This document shows positions 10,191 through 25,100 of a stretch of 64,000 nt of DNA, piece by piece (position 1 is the first letter of the stretch; each line of letters starts with the position of its first letter). The translations under genes were made by a program, and so were the position numbers. The notes under the pieces were generated by a model that saw only the letters and a program-made list of their open reading frames with translations, had not been told where the DNA came from and searched no databases. The stretch is from Porites lobata (taxonomy: Eukaryota; Cnidaria; Anthozoa; Scleractinia; Poritidae): the NCBI GenBank assembly GCA_942486035.1, contig CALNXK010000375.1:1-64000 (forward strand), read 5' to 3'.

Positions 10191-13100
10191 TCAACTAGAT
10201 GTTGCCTCGACTGGAGGAGAAGGAGTGGCTGCTGCATCTTCATTTGAAGGAGCACCTGTAAGGAGACATAGAAGATGAAATTAAAAAAACAACAACAACA
10301 ACAATACTGAGCCCCCTCAATAATTCATGGCAACCAACTCAACGATTTACGGCATAAATATGAGAGCGGTTCTCTGAAAGGAAACCGGACGCCAACGCTT
10401 TATAACTCCCACCTTACTTGTTCTGTTATTTTACCTTCTGAATTTTCTTTGCTTTCCTTCTCCTCTTTTTCTTCTTCTGCAGTTTTGTCAGCTCTGAAAA
10501 AGATTCTTGCGCTATTGAGCGAAAAGTACACCAGTTCAAATTCCTGGAAAAGAACAAACCAAACAAAAGTAAAACATGGTGTACAATAGAAGAGGATCAA
10601 ATCATGATAATAGTTGTTGTTTATAACACCAACTGAAGATACACAAGTCACACATAGTTTGCAATCAAGAGCTAGAGTACCTAAAACCAAGTACTTGGTC
10701 TTTTTTGCATAAACAGCATAACCTTTTAATAGTCTCACAAGTTGTTAAAAGCCCTTTTAGTAATATACCCGGCTTCTTTTTTTCATAAGGAAAAATTGCT
10801 CTCACCTACCTGTTGGTATGTGTTCAGGCGTTTAAGAGTTAAATTCATAGTCTGCTGCAGTTTCTCGTCCCGTGCTGTCCCACGACTGAGAGAGGCCTTC
10901 ACTTCAGCCTAAAAACAGGGTAGAACAAGAACAAGGCAAAATCTTAAAGTTTCCTTCCGAAGTACAGCAGAAGAGCAGTAGAATAGGTCTACAAGAAAAA
11001 AAGGGCGTAGTAAGCAAACCTTTTCTTTGGCGTACTTGTCTCGTACAGATTGAAACCAATGAAGTGAGTCAAATTCATGATACTGATCTAACAGCTTTAA
11101 AATGTACGCAACACCTGTAGGAGGGATATAATACTTGACAATTAAAAAGAAACTTACGTAAGTCCAGAATTAATTCAGCAGATAAAGAAATGTGGCTGAA
11201 GGTGAAATAGGTCTTGACGTCATTACGTTGCTACGACAACTCCGATGCCAATGTAACTCCGGTGCTAACAAATTCTAATCTTTACGCATAGCAAAGCTTT
11301 AGTCACCATTTGCCGATATCTTTGTTTAAGTGACGAAGTTAAACCTCACTCAGCGACCTGTTTGAGAGGTCTGGGGGTGGGGCGGGGTTCGAATAGATTT
11401 CAAGACTTGAGACTTTTCTTTCGTCGGTGCTAATGACACGCGACAAACAGTAATTGCTTCTGTTTGAAATTGAATATGTACAAGACTCTTACCCATCACA
11501 AATCCATCGTCAGTGAAAGCAGCTCCAACTTTGTTTTTCTTGTTTAGTTTTTCCTTGCAGCTCAACATGTACTCCACAAAGTTTAGAGTCTAACATCAAC
11601 AGACACTTGTATCAACGTCTAATGTGAACTTTTGAGGTCACTTTTTCAAACTATAGCTACAGTCATAAACAGAACGGTAGCGTGCCAAACGAACAATTAC
11701 TGTGAAGTCTAAGCAAAATCAAGCAGTGGGAAGATCTAGAAAATGCGCGAATCAACAAACAATTCAAGCTTAGGGTGACGTCATTTGGCTACAAACGACC
11801 ATAATTCATTTCGTCTGCCCTTTTCTTATTCAAATTTATAAATACCAGTATACCACTGAGGTTAAAACAGTAAGAGCCCCTATATACACAAGAAAACTGA
11901 ATCCTCAAGCATTCTGGCGGCTGTAGTAAAATGACGTCATGCATTATCGTACGATTGTCCTTTTACATGCAGGAACGTTTAAAGGATTCTCCGCTGACCA
12001 CTTACCAGGGGAGGAACGATGACATAAAAGTTCCTTAGGTGCATATTCTTGCTGTCCCTAAATTCAGGCGCGAACACTTCAACGAGAAGCTGCAAATAAA
12101 TAGAGCAGCGAAGGTAAATTAAATAAAACTTTGTTAACTCAAGGGAGGAAAGAAAGGTATGGTTGCTGATAGAAACTTTATAATATATTACCTTGAAATA
12201 TTCTGTCGCTCCTGCAAAGTTCTTTGCCAAGTTGTCAATTGCAGCGTCTAAATTTCTAAAAATTAAAGTATAAAGTTATTTCTTGCTGGTGGTCACCAAA
12301 AGAAGTTACGAAAGAACATCAGAGAAAACAAACAGACAAGCATACAGATCTGGTGATTAGAGACAGATTTAGAGTTTTGATAAATGGCGTTCGGCAAGAA
12401 AGAGGTGACTGCATGGTTAAATTGTTGTTTCCATTGCTTTGGTTCTCGTTGGAAAAACTCACTTCGAGGCCTGCTGTGATTCGTCTGACAAATTTTCCTC
12501 CTTTACGAGTTCCTCAAAAGATACGATATCCTCAAGGTCAGGAACGAACCTGTAGACAATGAAGAAGGCACAAGAAGATTTTTAATTTAACGTCTTACTC
12601 TAAAAATAACCAGAAGAGCCCTAAGAATATTTCTTGGTTGTACACAAATTGCCTGAGAAAACGGCCGATATTTCGTGACGCTACCCAGGCCTGGACGCTA
12701 CCACTGGTTTCCCAGCGAAATGACGTTTGAGTAACAAAAGCAGAAGTTCCATACTGATGACGTGTTACTAGTCAGATCTGGGTAGTGTACCTGACTGGCT
12801 AAAGCAAGTTTCGCGGCCCAACTAATCAGAAGCAGTACTCAGACCTGGGTAGTGAGACGTCATCAGTATGGAATTTTTGATTTCGTTCCTCAAACGGCAT
12901 TTCGCTGGGAAACCAGTGGTAGTGTCGGTACGCGTCGCGTGACAATGATAAAATCGTGATATTTCTCAAACACATCTAGGAAACTCCGAAGAAACCTTTG
13001 AGTCTTGTTACACTGAAAAATTCAAAATAGCTCATAAACGTTAAACGTGCCTATGTTATTATTACGCAGGCAAAAATAATACTTTGACTAAACGATGTAC

Positions 13101-16100
13101 CTGATTGCGTTACTACAACAGTGAAGTCCTCCAGATCGAATCATACGAATGTAGCCCATGGCATTTCCTTAAAAAACAAAAGAAGCTATGGCTTAGGACT
13201 AACCACTTGAGTGGTAACATCGTAGTCGTTACATATATTACAACATACTTAATTATTGATCACTTCATGAGAAACATTCACAACCAAAAGATCACAATGG
13301 CAAAAAAAAGAACTTCTACCAACTATTTACATTAAGTAATATCTGGTAGAGGGATAGTAAAATAGAACCAAGATACGTCTTTTCAAGACTTTAGTTCAAC
13401 CGGTCCAGCTATGTGATCAGTGTGAAACTTGGAAGATCACTTGCCTAGTCCCTCGGCCTCATAAATCCGCGAGGCCAATACATTTCGGGTCTCGTCGTCC
13501 GAGCGAGTTGTTGAGGCCTAGCCAAAACTCGGACAAGTGAGACACTTTGCCTCAGTTTGGGCGGAGCTTTGAGTTCGAATTTCAAGAGACGTCAATCTCT
13601 CTTCTTTGCGGCTCTCTCGAAAATATGCATGGCGGAGAATTCAAGAAAAGAGGTTCTCCCGGCCGTTCTTCTCGGATACTTCACCGAAATGCATTGACCG
13701 CGAAGGCCTGGAAGACGCCGTACATGCAGGGATTGGACGATGCACGATTATCACCAAGACCGATGAACAGAAACTAAATCGTTTCCAGTGCCAGTGCAGG
13801 GCCTGAGATGGATAGTGCGTATTAAAGATAAATAGCACTAGAAAGGTAGGAGGTAGAGAAGAATAAACATCAAAAATTTCTCTGAGAAGACCTGTTGAGA
13901 AAGAGCGAAACAAGGTGGGGTTGAAGAGCTAGGAAGTAGCCAAAGAGATGGCACCGCACTGATCCGGTAGCGTGGCAAGCGTGATCACCTTATGCCACGC
14001 CTACTGGCGGACGTGAATACGACCAAAGCACTGAGAACAATTTTAAGCTATTATAATCCAAAATCAACTTTCTTCAAACCACGACAAATAACTTTCGTAC
14101 CGTTGTGATTTAGATTTAAGTGTATTTTTCTTCAATACAACCAAAAACCTAGAAAAATTTAAGTCAAAGGATGAACTCCACAAAATTTGCCAAAATAAAA
14201 GTTTTTCAAGAAGTAACTTAATTTGTTACCGCGTTTTTTTAAAATTAATATTCTATTTCATGACATAACACTTCAATTACAATCAAGCTTGACAGGTGTT
14301 CAAAAGGGAAGGCATGCCCCCTTTCCCAATCTTCCCATTTTCGCGCATCTGATCTCCTTTCTCCGTGCCTTTCATACACCTTCCAGGCAGGTTATTAATA
14401 ACCATCACAAGTCACGACAGCTTGTTACCTATCTGGCTGATAAGAACCCGAAACTGATCCAAGTAGGTACGGCCATCTGGAGTCAAACCAAGTTTGCGGA
14501 TTCCCTTATTGAACTTTTCAGCTCTTTCAAATGGATATTTCTGATCAATTTGTGCCTTTGTTTCTTTGAAGAAGCGAATGTCCTGCGAAAAGGTAACAAC
14601 ATGTGAAGACTCAAAGGGAGAACGGTTACAACTGAACATTGACCTCGCACTCACTCTGACTAACCACCAACATAGTCACAATTTCCTCTTATTCCGTCAC
14701 TTCTGGGACTGCAAGGTTATTATTATAAGAATGACAAGCTTAGTTAAGACAATGGTACACGACAGTCTAACGAATAGGCGCCATCTTGAAATCCCTATCT
14801 TGCATTTCATTAATGATAAATGTTACAGTGATATTTAATAGAAAGAATACCTAGAAGCTTACTCGGGAACAAGAGCATAAATTCACACACTCAGGTAATG
14901 AGTAAGACCACTTCTGTTCGGATTCAAACAGTTGGCATACAATTCTAATTTCTAATTGGAACGCACCAGTTAGACTAAAAAAGGCGCTTACCACTGGAGA
15001 GAGAGAAGTGGTCAGCCAGACCACCCCCAACCCCTCCGTAAAGAGAGTTCGAGTATTTATCAGACTTATTCATCTAGGCCAGTCTATTTTGAAATACTGC
15101 AGAGCAGTGTTGGGTTTTAATGACATCTCTCGTAAAACGCCTTTTTCATTTTCAAGATGGCGAGTCTCGCTGGGTAGTTCTGACATTTGGTAAGCACCCT
15201 AACTAAGTCACCGACTCAGCCGTCCTAGCAGGGAAAACATGGGTTAAAATCACTGTACAGAGATACTTTGCCAAAAAAAAAGCATGTATTGGGATGGAAT
15301 AATGTCACATACCTTGATAAGTCTTGCCTTAATATGTTCGTCATAGAGAAACTGTGAAAAAATGAAGAACTTCTTGCGCAGGAATTGATAAGTGAAATTC
15401 ACAGTTGTATTCATAATTCCTGATCCGTGAGTTCGGATGGAGTTGGCGATATGACGAATGTTAATCGTATTCAAATGCTTGTTATTCGACGCAGTTTCCA
15501 CGAAGATCTGAGATAAGTAACAAGACAAAGGAAAGTTAAAGTTATCACACTTTGCTTTTAGGGAAGATCTCCTTTAAGCTGTTGATGTTATAGCTACTGC
15601 TTTAACTGCCAAGAAACAAAATGCGAAAGAGAATCCCCTGTAGCCGTTTACAAATCATTAATCGATTAACATTTATGAGATATACATTTTCGTACCTGAT
15701 TGTTAAGATTGTACAAATATCTGGACACGAAAACATGAATGTTTCTCATGATCTCCAACACATCCAAGCCCTGTACAAAGAAATGCAGTTAACCTTGCAG
15801 CTGACAAAGAAACCAGTTTCAAGACCACAAGCAAAGATTTGTCAACGAAGCGTTTCAATGAAAAGATAAGGTTATTTTTCATTTCGACCGATAATACTTG
15901 AAACGCAAAATTTCATTAAAAAAAAATTAGGTTGCCATATTCACTCCATCCACGACACGCCCATCTAGAAACGATTCGAAATGTACCTCATTCGCTGTTG
16001 GAGGGCAAAGTAGGCAGGAGATAACTCAACACGCAAAAGCCACTGGACAAATAGTCAGCAGTAATGGTGTCAGGTGTTCTTGTAGGATTAGCGGCAGTCG

Positions 16101-19100
16101 GTAGATCGCTGGATTGTAGAGCGGGAGGCTAATGCATTCGTCACAACAATTACAAAGAAAAATAGTAACCACAAAGGAGAGTATTAACAACCTGTTCGAG
16201 TGTCTGACTGGGTAAATGAGCTTCAGTCATTTCTAGTCCATACTTTTGTTTTGCCTGGTTTCTCATTTCACCGTAAGTCCTCCAATCATGAAGTGCTACT
16301 GTAGTCAGATTATAAAAAGTTGCATCCAGGTAGTGGGTCACGTGTCCTATAGAAAGAATTTCAAATCCATATCAACATTGTGATATACGATTTGTACAAT
16401 AAAATAGGCGGGTTGGAGAGTACTACAAAAACCAAAAGAACGTTTTATTTCTTATAGGCAGTACAGCGGAATGACTCTCTTGTTTCATTTTTGATGGAAT
16501 AAATAACGTGCACAATAACGTCTAATAAACAAGAGAATGGAGCCCAAAACAGTTTTCATGGCTTACATCTGTTGTTCACCGGTTTAGCTCATCGATAATA
16601 CAAAATGCATTTTTTGGCATGATTATTGCAAATGGCAAAGGAAAAGAAGTCAACTGCAACATAAATTCATCTGACAGAGTTAAAAAGTATTGAAGAAAAT
16701 GAATAGCAAAACTTACGCTTGATGTTAACGAACTGGTGAAAAAATCGGATTGGCCTTATTTTCAAAAACTGCGCGAGATCTCTCATTCCAACCTGTGAAT
16801 TGAACAATGAGGAGAAAGGATACGTTGTATACAAAACTTCTGCAATTTATAAGAGGTAGAGTGGCGAAGCGCAAAAAATGCATACAAGAAGGGCAATGAG
16901 TAGCGATCAAGAAGAGGAAATGAATCTTTATAATTACGTGTAGCAGCACAACGTACCCCTACAATAAAATATTACTACTAGCAAGACGTCCAGCAAGCGA
17001 TTTAGATCAAAGTCACATCATATGCATAGGACAACCAACTAACAAAATACAAACCTTGAAAGGATTTCGATCATCCAACTGCAGATGCTGGTGTATGTGA
17101 AGACGCAGATCTGTTTCAATATCCCGACAGAGCGGTTGCAGCAAGTGCTGAAAAAGGTGTTTTAAAAGGCAAAATTTACATTAAGGCAAGCTTTGTTAAG
17201 TGATGGATAATAATATTATTTGAGACCGTGCCACGTAACTGTCTCTTAGGGGGGGTTGGGGGTACCAAGAGCTTGTTTTGGGATAATCGCCGCTTCATGT
17301 AGTGTTTCAACATACTTAGCTCCTGTTTTGTTAAACGTATTTGATAATGTGTCACTTATCCCCCCAACAGCAGAGACTGTCTGTTTCCTCTACTAACTTC
17401 AGTAGTGTTTGTATATAAACTTACTTCATGTAGCGTGTCGCTAATCTCCTTCTCAAACGTGTCTAACATGACTTGAGGGGATTCCTCGTGTTTGACTTGC
17501 TGAAGGACTGGGACACAGTCTCCAAGAGCGCTAATCATATACTGAAATAAATTAGGAAGGGAAGATATAAACCAAGGACCTACAGCCTATCCTGTAATCA
17601 GTGGTCAATGGAATAGAGGCCTAATATTACATCATGTATGGTTCAAAATAACAAAGACCACAAAACATTCGGTTTTTGATGAAAAAGCTATAGGGACACC
17701 AAAGAAGGTTGCAAAGCTGAAAATCAGTTTTTTTAACTGGAATAAAAATGCAACATTGACAAAATAAAATTACGGCTTATCATCCATGGCAAAGTAGCTT
17801 ACATGAATTCGATGAACATCGGTTGCACTCTCATACAAGTCATCCAAATAAATTGGAAACACCACCTACATAAATAGCGTGGGACATAACAAGAAATAGT
17901 AAAATAAATAAGTAAATAGATATGTGAAACTTTCATAACAATTAAACGAATTTCATCTACACAATGCAGTTGCTGCAAAGCAACAATAGCTAGCTTAACG
18001 AGACAAAAAGAAGGAAATAAGCTTGCTCTACTGCATTAGCCAACTTGAGACACGTGGAAACTGAGGGGAGTAGGCTGAGCTGGGCCAGTGGTGAGAGCAC
18101 TTGCCTGCCAACAATGTGGCCTGCCATGTCAACACCATAATTTATGTGTTTGAGTTTGTTGTTGGTTCTTATCAGAAAGAGCCATCAAGTGGAAATTCTA
18201 CCACTTAATCATTACTGAACTAATGCTCCTCCTTACGTCTTTCATAGAAAACTTTTGTCAGGTTCTAATTTAGATAAATATCTGTGTTCTTGAGGCAAAA
18301 CGAAAAATTCAAAGGCCAAAAAAGTTGCTACCAGCCACACTGAACGCAAAACTAACAAACTGGCTGTTTATCTCTACAGTTCTCTACATTCAACACACCC
18401 TGTGCCAGTGAAGAAAGCCACAGTCACAAGCTTTCTTGACCCGTGCTCTAAGGTCACTGATGAGATTAATTCTCTTCATGACACCTGTTAGACTTGTCAT
18501 CTCTTCATCACGTAGCAACTTCTGTTTTTAAAGGAAAAAAAATCATTAAAATCAATTGTTAATCAGATGTGCATGTTTAAATCGTATTAAGGTCTTTTTT
18601 GAGAAGGAATGAAAATAGTTACACAACAGTGCAAAGTGCAACAAATTTTCCATACCATTTTGATTGTACAATAACTGAAAAATACTCTGTTACAGTCAGG
18701 CATTCACAAAGTGAGGAAAGCACAAAGTGAATGGAGCAGGACACGTCTATGAATCTGCTGTTCACAAGAATAACAAATGAAGCACACTTACAAACTGTGT
18801 TCCTACATGGAGTCCCAGTTGTGTGACAAGCCTACGTTCCTTTGTAGCTAGAAAAGATAGGTAACATTTGTTGGTTATCAACATAGTATATTTGAAATGA
18901 CTGCACTAGCACCCCGGGTGTTATTATTTCCCAGTTCTTCTGGAGCAGTAGCCATATATTTATTTTATAATAATTTTACACTATCATTATTATCACTAGC
19001 AGTAAACAGCCATTCTTTTACAATACAAAATACAGTGAGGCCAAAAATAAATTATTTATTACCTGCAGGAATCTCTTTAAATGTGCATAGTAATACATAC

Positions 19101-22100
19101 ACTTCAATGGCATCTTAACATCATGTATGGGCCAACTTATATGTAACAGCGTCATTAAATTTTACCTGGACCATTAAGAGCATTCTGAACCAAAACAAGA
19201 GCTGCCAGCACATCCTAAATTTAGAAAACAAGAGACAAACATCTGTTTAACAACACAAAACACTTAATCATTTGACTCTTTAAGTTGAGAAAAAAAGAAA
19301 ACCTTACCAGCCTTTTGATCATTGTACATTATTTCAAACTTAATGAAATTGTGTAAGTTACACTCTAGTCATAGCAACTTATGCAAAACATTAAACTTAC
19401 AAGTCGCTTGTCTGTATACTTTTTGTCTGCTGCGATACGTTTCTACAAAGCAAAATAGTGCCAAGTATAAAAACAATATATCAGCACTAAAACGACGCGG
19501 TGGATGACAATCTTTACAACAGATAAATGTTGAACAGCAAAAGGAAACAATTTTATTCATGACTCTTATCTTGACAAACAATTTCTGGGATCCTTGAAAT
19601 CACGTCAAAAATGTGTTTAGCACAACACTGTCACACATGGTTACAGCAGCAGCACTTTACCTTGGCAGTGTCAATACAAGCTAGTGCCATGAAAGTCAAA
19701 TGCTGGAGCATGTGACTGACACTTTCTGCTATAAGCATGCTACGCCGATGAAATGTGTGTTCGATGGCCTAGTGACAATAAAAGAATATTATAAGTGGAA
19801 TACGATCGCCCAGGTGAGCATAGTCCTGAATAGGAATATTGCTGACAGTGACTTAACAACCTACAGGGCAGTAGTCATTTAAGAGTCAAAGAGTGAAAAT
19901 GTGAGGAAAAGTCAGTAACAGAATACCAGTGATGGAAAGGCTACACAAGACTTGAAGGAGCTAAATCATAACTTCTGCAATTGTTCTAGTTTGTCATTAT
20001 TTTGAAATTTATGGTACTGAATGTTCTCAATAATTGTTTAATCATGGGCTTAAATCTATCTACTGCAAATTGTTTGGAATTAATTGGGAGGTTTAAAAAG
20101 TCAGTGGTAAAACAACAGTATTTTACTAGTGGTAACTAAACTGCCCCTCTCTAATTTGATCAGGCGCTTTCACAGCAGGCTATTTGACAGCCAATCTTGA
20201 CCTTAAGTGGCCTCACTGGATTTTGCTTGTGGTTAGTGGCTTACTAGGGTATTGTAACATTGTGGCTTCCTCTACCAAATATTTTAACCCTTTTTTACCT
20301 TGAGAAGTTCCGTCAGTCTGCACAATGCAAGTACAGCAGCCTTTGTAAGTGGCTTGGACAACACAAGATGCATGTTCATGACAGTGCGCACTAAATGACT
20401 CACTGTATGAGCAATAAGAATACCCTGAAAACAATTTTCATAGCTTTAAATCTACGAGTTTAGATTAAAAATACAGTATTGTATAATGCAATTTAAGAGT
20501 TTTTGTTAGCTATCATGGTATAAAATGTAATCCAAGTATGCTCAGTGTACATGTCAGTTTAAGATATATGAAAGTGAACTGACAGCTGACACCTCTGGAA
20601 CTGGCACTAAGTGTCCATCCATCTCACAGAGAGTTGAATAAAAGGGTTAAGGAGGGGTAAAGTTACGTTTACTGGGGTGTCTGTTAAGAGAGAGTAGAAT
20701 ATATTCAAATTAACATGACAGGGTTATTAAAATATCTGAACTGGTTGTAAAACCAATAACGGCTATCAACGATCATGGACAAGGATTTCAACTCGTAGCA
20801 GTTAGGGAAGGACTTGAACTAAGACCAGCCACTTCACCATGCAGTCTCATTTTAAGAAGAACTCTCCTTACATTAAGTATTAAGAGTTACCTTAATGAAT
20901 AGCACACAGCGAGTATTGAGATCATCAACAAGAGAACCTCCTTTACTCAAAGATGACTCCATATTAACCATCCATGAACTGACCTGCATTTGATAAATCT
21001 GAGCATCCCTGGTTAATAAAACAATAACAGAACATCAAATTCAAGCATGTTTATGGATAAAAAAATGCCGTGAAAATTAAACATTTACTAGAACATACAT
21101 TAAGTCAAGCAAGTAGTGCTTTTATTAAGCAAATGCATAATGCTGTAATAATATAAAATGCATTTGAAGTCAATTGGATCCTTACCTGACCAGATTTTGG
21201 TTACAGAAAGTCAAATACTGTTCTTTGGAGGTTTCTGCTGCAACCTTTTGTTTCTTATCAACAACTTTGTTTAGAAGAGGAATTTTGCGCAAGAGAAACT
21301 CATTTGGAAAGAACATGATATCTCCAGCAAGGTGGACAGAAGGTACCTTAAATAAAAATGTTTCAAAATCATGATAAGTCGTGCAAACTAGGTTGCCTTA
21401 TAAAATTTGTTCATTCAATCAATAATGTTGACATTCCCTGGACACTGAGGCACTCAGTTATGAGAACAAAAACAAGACACCCATAATAATAGATGCACAT
21501 TCGGCTGTATAATGCAGTGGTCTAATATCTTCCATGCACAGTCTAGGCCACAACTCCCCCTAGAGCTACAGATGACATTAATTTTTTTATGAAGAAGTAG
21601 TTTACGCGATTTCCTAACAGAGGTCATTATCTGTAATGTCAATTTCTGAAGAAAGAATTATCATGATCAGTTGGGTGAATAAATTTCTGAATCATGTATA
21701 TACTTGTAGCATGATTTGGAAGATCTCTTCCCCCTGTACAAGTAATTAGATAACAAAGTTGTTGACTTTTAAAACTGAAGGCATCACAACTGCCACAAAG
21801 GAATTGGATCCACACGGGCAGTTATGGGTCGTACAGGGAAGCATGGTTAATGTAAATTAGAGCATGAGTTCCTTTATTGGTTGGACCATAAAAAGGAAAC
21901 CATTCATTAGATTTGAAAAAAGAACTATTGATGAAATTGGCTTGTAATTATCAAAGACAGGGTAAATGACCCAACATCATCCCAATGTGTCACATATTGG
22001 GAAACATGATGGAGTGGAAATTGTGAAGCCTCTATTTAAGTTTTAATAAATACCTTTTTGTGAATGTCCCACAACTTGCTAAAGAATTTTTTATCAACGC

Positions 22101-25100
22101 CTCCATAGATCTGAAAGTGCAAGACAAATAATCCAAGCAAACCAACAACTTTCTGTCTCTGATCCACCTCATGAGGTTCATCTGAGATTTACAAGAGAGA
22201 AGTTTGGATGAACATTACATTGAGTAATATTGTAAATTACTGATCACCATCTTATGGTTAAAATCATAGTAATTAATGGGTAGAGTAGTCTAATCATGTA
22301 CACGTAATATGCTGCAGGAATGTCAATGGTGCATTATTAATATTATAATTATGAACATACTCATCCTTGTGTCAAGACTTTGAAAAATGAGTCTGATGTT
22401 GTACAGGAACTCCTCAGCAAAATCACCGTTTCGTGCGACTCCCACAACTTGAGTATCAAATGGCTGCTCAATACAGTTCTGAAAAACAATAGACATGATA
22501 ATTATAATAAAAATAAAAATAATGATAAAAAAAAATAATATTTAATAATAATCATAGTCAGTTTAGTCGGTGAAGTCAGTGTACTTGTTGTATTAATTGG
22601 TGTAGTCAGTATAGTGCAGTTAGTGTAGTCAGTGTAGTAAGTGTAGTTAGTGTAGTCAGTGTAACTGGTGTCAGTAGTCAGGGTAGTTAGTAAGTCCAGT
22701 GCACTTCACATCTCACTATAAAGCACCTAAGCACTACATAGGCATGTCCCCCTTCCCCTACCAACTGTATGAAATAGTCAGTTAAACCTGCAAAATCACA
22801 CCATCAAGGAGTTGTCCTTCTAAACTCATCAGGAGTTTCTCAAGAGGTCGCAGCTTTTCCTCTTCTACACCAAACAACGCAGTGTTACTATAAATTGATT
22901 TGATCATCCTGAAACAGAGGAAAATTAATAATTAATTTTGTTTTTCTAAACTCCAGCCTGTAGCAGAGAAACATTCCAGTTGACTTGAGGTTTAGGAGAA
23001 AGGGATCAGTGGATTCATTTGTAGTTTATAATGTAAGTCACGCAGGGCTCATACAGATTTTGATCCAAAATTCAAGACTTTTTCCAGACTTCATCAAATA
23101 GGTGATCAACAGAGACCTTTAAAAAATGCAGGAACAAAGCTCTTTCCATGATGACCAAAATTTAACAATACCTACAGTATTAATGTTTTAAGAAACCCTC
23201 ATGATAGTTGGACAAAAGCATATTTCATATAATAACCCCAGTAATTTTTTCAATAAATATTAAGTACCGTCTGTATTGTCTCCAGTGTTCCTTAAGAGTA
23301 TGGCTGGCATCAATAATTTCATCTAAAGTTATTAACACCCCAAGAAGACTGGCTAGATGTTCAAACACAGTCTGAAACACAGGAAGAATAGTCATAAATA
23401 GGGCAGGGCCTCTGACATTATGTAATAGTGCAACCTTACACAATTATAAATTGTTTCAAAATTGCATCAGTTGATATATACCCCCAAAATATGTTAATTT
23501 AAACCCAGTCACCCCTCACTGCCTGCAACCACTCAGGCATGTGGATCAGTTTAATAATTAGTTGCAGCTATGACTAATAATTAGTCATAGCCACAACTTT
23601 TATGCCTGCTTTATGTTACATATTTTCACAGGACTTAACTACCGCAATTTTCTGTAGTGATATTCAAAAACTTTTTAAAAAATGAAGTGAGAAGTTGTAC
23701 ATGTCGCTAACCCTAACCCTACATGTCCATATTCTATACTGGAAATTAATACCAGATGTTAGACGTTTGTGTGGGTAGCTAGAACTCTGAAACATTTTCC
23801 CTCTGAATCATTGTGACATCCTATTCTAACCACATGACATGTGCTTGTTCATAACCATTTATTAAATTGCTATCAATCTCTACATCCTTCATGGAATTCG
23901 TATAGATACATCACAGCTCACTTTCCTACTTTCCCACCAAATGCAAAAAAAAGGGGAAAGAAAAAAAGTAATTTGTACTTACAGTAAAATGAACTCCACT
24001 TACATCCATTACCTTGGGGCCTTCTCTACAAAACCACAATAACTTTAATCAGAAGGTTAATAATTAAATACTCCGTCCCAATGAGTTATTAGTTACTGAT
24101 CATAGATTTTTGTTAGGAAAGAGGAAGTGAAGGTATAAGGAAAAAGGAAAGCACGTGCTCTGCTGACCCTGTGAAATGCAGGGTGCCCGGGTTCAGACCC
24201 TGTGAAATGCAGGGTGCCCAGGCCTATGAAATGAAGGGTGCCCAGGTTCAGTTAAGAGGCCCTCTTAGGGGGTTACATAATGGGTCTCTAGTCTGGATTT
24301 CAAAGCCTGTTGTTTCACATAATTTTTTTTTTTGCAGAGGAAGTCATGTCGCTGTTGGTATTTCACTATTGTGTTTGCACTTTTCTCTTTTTGTGTCATT
24401 TGTTGTCACTTCTGCTGTCCTATGTTATTGTTTCAAGGTTATGTCGCTTGACGGAATTTAACTTGAACAGAGCCTCAATTAAGATAAATACTAAAATATT
24501 AATTATCACTAAGGTACACAACAAGGACAAATACTTGCATGCACTAGCAGTTAAATAGTGTATACTATCATCACACTGTTTCCTTACTATACTCACTAGT
24601 GCACTGCTCCCACTTTAGATGCAGATGCATATTTATTCAAATAACTCTCTCTATATATATTTAAATTAAAGTTGTGTTTATGCTTTGGTTGATGCATTTA
24701 CCTAGCTTCTAATGTAATGGATTGCATTGATATTGTGTTGCCTTCCTTTATAGTAATATGACCAGTAAGTAATTGTGCACCCATTGTGGGTGGTTCCTCC
24801 TCAATCATCTGTAATTGAGTCACGATCAAGTGTGCGATTGCAGGCGTTTCAGGCATCCTATTGACTAGGAATAGTTGACAAATTCAGCTGTCCCTGCCAT
24901 TAAGAGCTTGTGTGTTTTTTCTTGGTTTAGCATTTAAAACAGTTAGATATTTCATATGACAATAATATTGCCTATAGTCTGTTCCCTGTCAATTCAAGAA
25001 TTCGTTTGCAAAACCTAAGATTCCCTAGTCCCCTAACAGCACTTTACAGTAAGACATCAACAGCACTGCAGGGTACTGCTATAGCACATCCTTGAAGGAC

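Noticed and set aside
16085..16130. tRNA-like text (GGTAGATCGCTGGATTGTAG)
   Set aside because: It has no closing acceptor stem or proper box B, so neither a tRNA gene nor a bounded SINE can be supported.
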